This document shows positions 61,780-64,000 of a stretch of 64,000 bases of DNA, in pieces. Under the pieces are notes generated by a model. The model was not told where the DNA came from. It searched no databases and saw only the letters and a program-made list of their open reading frames with translations. A program made the translations under genes and the position numbers. The stretch comes from Raineya sp964654605 (GTDB lineage Bacteria > Bacteroidota > Bacteroidia > Cytophagales > Thermonemataceae), in NCBI GenBank assembly GCA_964654605.1, contig CAZZLW010000093.1, positions 1 through 64,000 of the forward strand. The letters run 5' to 3'. Within the stretch, counting starts at the first letter, position 1. Every line of letters starts with the position of its first letter.

Positions 61780-62439
61780 ATGAAGTGCAAAAGCAAGTTT
61801 AATAAAAGGTATTTACAAAATGGCGATATAATAGAGCAAAAAAGTATATTAGGCTATAAAAGACATAGTCCTTTTGTAGATGAAGAATATTTAGTAATAG
61901 ATAGTCCTCGTGGCAAGATAACAATGAAAGAGGTAGATTTTCCTATATTAGGAATAGGAGAGAATGGAGAAAGTATAATAATGGAGCCAGAGAAAGAATA
62001 TCAGTTTAGTAGTAAGAAAGTATTAGAAATACCTTTGCACAAGTTAAAGAGAAAAACAAAATTTAGTAGTGGTGGTCTATTTACTAATTTAGCCAATAGC
62101 AATCCATTAGCACCTAAACCTTTAAAGATGAGTGCAGGCAGTATAACGGAAGACAATGCGGATAGTGTATTAGATGGCTATAATAAAATGCAGGGAACAA
62201 TAGGAGCAGTAGGAGCAGGTATAAAAAGTGTAGGTAGTGTATTAGGCACTTTTATCCCTGGTGCAGGTTTAATAGGAAATGTAGTAGGTGGTTTAGTAGA
62301 AGGGATAGGAACTTTGGGAACAAAGTTATTGTATGGTGATAAAGTAAAGAGAGCTCAAGATTTGAAAGCCTATGGTATTTATGCAAATAAGATGAGAAAA
62401 CAAGAAATAGATATGAAAAATGCTTTGGGGTACATTTAA
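61780..62439 (+). CDS. Membrane-active internal virion protein
   Basis: 219 residues. N-terminal part with ILGYKRHSPFVDEEYLVIDS, IDSPRGKITMKEVDFPILGI and IIMEPEKEYQFSSKKVLEIP, a pattern shared by internal proteins of Bacteroidota phages, then KFSSGGLF and a glycine-zipper hydrophobic region (GAVGAGIKSVGSVLGTFIPG; GAGLIGNVVGGLVEGIGTLG). The latter could insert in the host membrane during DNA entry. Family name unknown to me. Confidence 0.5.
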   Translation: MKCKSKFNKRYLQNGDIIEQKSILGYKRHSPFVDEEYLVIDSPRGKITMKEVDFPILGIGENGESIIMEPEKEYQFSSKKVLEIPLHKLKRKTKFSSGGLFTNLANSNPLAPKPLKMSAGSITEDNADSVLDGYNKMQGTIGAVGAGIKSVGSVLGTFIPGAGLIGNVVGGLVEGIGTLGTKLLYGDKVKRAQDLKAYGIYANKMRKQEIDMKNALGYI

Positions 62440-62463
62440 TTTTTATTTATCAAAAATGTTTTT

Positions 62464-62471
62464 TATATTTG
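62464..62471 (+). promoter_or_regulatory. -7 promoter element of the last gene
   Basis: TATATTTG fits TAnnTTTG and lies 31 nt before the ATG at 62502, the same layout as the tail promoter at 55,432. No good -33 TTTG is visible; both sites have a T-rich stretch instead. Confidence 0.45.
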
Positions 62472-62501
62472 TTTGTTTTTATTACAAACTTATTTACATA
62501 T

Positions 62502-64000
62502 ATGAAAAAGAAACTAAAATACTATCAAAAGGCTGGCAAATACACAGCTATCAAGCCAAAAGGAGGGGAAACTTTTGAAGTCTATGAAGAGTTAAGCAAT
62601 AAGTTTCCTTTGTTAGAAAAGTATAAACAAGCTTTTTACGAGTCATATCCTAATGCTCCTGAAGATGTAGCGAATAGTGTAGCTATTGCGTCTATGAATA
62701 AGTTTTTTCCTGATAGCAATGTAAAGAAGGAGTTTTTAACTAAGATGGGTGGTGGGGATTATTACAGGGGATATGCTTTGTATAATGAGTTTATCAATAG
62801 CAGTAAAAATCAGTTTGGCTTTTTAGATATGGGTACTCATCATAGTACCAAAGCTGATGCTGAGCTGGCAAGTGCAAGCGAACAAGATATATTTAATAGA
62901 TTTTATACTGACGTAGAAGAGATACCAGAGCAAAGAAAAAAGACAAAGGTAAGGTTAGATACAAACTATGAACCATTATTATTGTCAAGAAGTATTCCCG
63001 ATAAAAACTATAAATCGGGTAAGAGGGAAGTTATTTTAGGAAGAACAGAATTGATAAGAGATGATGAAAAAGCAAGAGAGTTTGAAAGAAGAATACAGGA
63101 AGAAGTATTAAATAAGGAAAACATCCCATTAACTATAAAAGTGAGCAAAAATAAAAAGCCTTTATTTAAAGATGATAACCCTTATTATGCTACTTATTAT
63201 TATCCTGATGGATATGAAGAGGATAAAGTCGCAGAAGTATTTAATAATTTTGGTGGGATTACGGGGTTAAGAGATAAGATAAAAGGGGTATATAATGATA
63301 TGTTTCCTAATGAAATGGAAGGTTATGAGATAACCCCAGCACAAAAGGTGGAGAAATTTAAGTTTAAGAAAAGAGATGTAACAGCAACAGATGAAAGTAA
63401 AAAGCAATTTGGAGGTTTAAACAATACAAATATGAAAAAGAAAATGCAAAAAGGGCAAATGTTCCCTTCATTCCCTACTGCTACACCTACATCAAACAAA
63501 GGTGTTAGTGATGCTGAATATAATTCTAATAGAGAGTTATATTTAAGAGCAGACAAGCTAATATACGATTTAGCTAAGTTAGAAGAAGATATGAAAGAAA
63601 GTGCTTATTACATTCAAAAAAATAAGAATTATGAAGCTGAAAAGCCTATATCTGCTTTGAAAAAAAGGAGAAATGAGATTTTAAGTGAGTATAATTTTAT
63701 TAAAGATAGAATAGGAGATGATATAGATGAGATTATCCCTAATGAAATGTTTAATCGTGTAATAAATTATGATTTTGCCAAAGGAGAAACTAAAAATCCT
63801 AAATCTTATGAAATAGCTTATGATAGAGCTATTGAAATGACAACGGATAAAAAACAAAGTAAAAAGCAGTCAAAGCAAGAGTCAAGGCAAGATTTAGTAA
63901 ATGTTTCTACAAAAGACTTATGGGAAATGCTAACCCAAAGTTCTTGGCAAGAAGCTAAAAAGCAAGGTTTAACAGATGGCAGTGAAGAACAAAATTTAGC
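62502..64000 (+). CDS. Large internal/ejection-type phage protein, 3' end beyond the window
   Basis: Open from the ATG at 62502 to the window edge, at least 499 residues with no stop. Starts YYQKAGKYTAIKPKGGETFE; residues about 40-130 (YESYPNAPEDVANSVAIASM, MGTHHSTKADAELASASEQD) might be a small domain; near residue 305 comes KKQFGGLNNTNMKKKMQKGQ, a gly-containing motif like KFSSGGLF in the previous gene. Later parts are charged and helical (LAKLEEDMKESAYYIQKN). Such long helical proteins with FGG-type motifs are common internal cargo proteins of Bacteroidota podoviruses. Function inferred. Confidence 0.55.
   Translation, partial: MKKKLKYYQKAGKYTAIKPKGGETFEVYEELSNKFPLLEKYKQAFYESYPNAPEDVANSVAIASMNKFFPDSNVKKEFLTKMGGGDYYRGYALYNEFINSSKNQFGFLDMGTHHSTKADAELASASEQDIFNRFYTDVEEIPEQRKKTKVRLDTNYEPLLLSRSIPDKNYKSGKREVILGRTELIRDDEKAREFERRIQEEVLNKENIPLTIKVSKNKKPLFKDDNPYYATYYYPDGYEEDKVAEVFNNFGGITGLRDKIKGVYNDMFPNEMEGYEITPAQKVEKFKFKKRDVTATDESKKQFGGLNNTNMKKKMQKGQMFPSFPTATPTSNKGVSDAEYNSNRELYLRADKLIYDLAKLEEDMKESAYYIQKNKNYEAEKPISALKKRRNEILSEYNFIKDRIGDDIDEIIPNEMFNRVINYDFAKGETKNPKSYEIAYDRAIEMTTDKKQSKKQSKQESRQDLVNVSTKDLWEMLTQSSWQEAKKQGLTDGSEEQNL

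Larger units (their letters stand above)
49500..64000 (+). mobile_element. Element B: crAss-like podovirus capsid/tail module
   Basis: AT-rich plus-strand block with lysis pair, acidic scaffold-like protein, capsid candidate, connector and ring-type proteins, a very long stabilisation-type tail protein and internal proteins. The order and the N-terminal signature of the 1498-residue protein resemble Crassvirales-type structural regions. Codon use (AGA/AGG, TTA, ATA) differs from both the chromosome and element A. The right end lies beyond the window. Confidence 0.55.

Noticed and set aside
33300..64000. Integrase and att sites for either element
   Set aside because: No tyrosine or serine recombinase and no convincing long direct repeat pair at the edges is visible in the window.

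Overview
The window looks like a Bacteroidota chromosome that runs into phage-like DNA. Evidence for the phylum is two type IX secretion genes (porU, porV), a secreted giant with a C-terminal T9SS sorting domain, Bacteroidota-type promoters (-33 TTTG, -7 TAnnTTTG about 18-23 nt apart) and few Shine-Dalgarno sites. No CRISPR array, rRNA, transposase or integrase was found in the window.

Chromosome, 1-29.8 kb: a nucleotide-sugar pair at the left edge (acetyltransferase plus a frameshifted Gfo/Idh dehydrogenase), aminotransferase, ybeY, a T9SS cargo protein, a putative aminopeptidase, an alpha/beta hydrolase, metX, a tRNA-Tyr/Gly/Thr-tuf operon followed by mutS, marC, a degenerate membrane-anchored kinase, pyruvate carboxylase, an orphan adenine methylase, a DUF481-like barrel, an RluB-type pseudouridine synthase, porU-porV and efp. 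Short TTGAAC-rich and GGAAACAG-rich repeats sit in several intergenic gaps.

Accessory strip, 29.8-33.3 kb: a 14-bp inverted repeat pair, an orphan lipoprotein, an internally deleted VirE/primase-type relic, a PD-(D/E)XK-like small protein, a Fic protein with its own inhibitory motif, and a small HTH protein facing away from an array of 10-bp repeats.

Element A, about 33.3-49.5 kb: one dense plus-strand gene train behind a recognisable promoter. About half of its ~28 genes encode small proteins with a single membrane segment. Several carry cell-wall modules (two peptidoglycan-binding proteins, a GH19 enzyme, an L,D-transpeptidase-like enzyme). There is also a transglutaminase-like protein, a candidate capsid protein ahead of the strongest terminator, a ParB plus barnase/EndoU-like polyvalent protein, a RadA-like ATPase, a fibre-like protein and a lysis cassette. 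I see no terminase, portal, tape measure or tail gene. My reading is a tailless, membrane-containing virus (or a virus-derived particle or transfer device) not matching any family I can name; this is inference.

Element B, about 49.5-64 kb: AT-richer DNA with AGA/AGG and TTA codons. It has a second lysis pair, an acidic scaffold-like protein, a probable major capsid protein, connector/ring proteins, a 1498-residue tail stabilisation-type protein and membrane-active internal proteins. This resembles the capsid/tail module of crAss-like podoviruses. The codon switch falls inside one intact lysozyme gene (49,248-49,784), so A and B are joined by recombination, or by an assembly chimera, at that gene.
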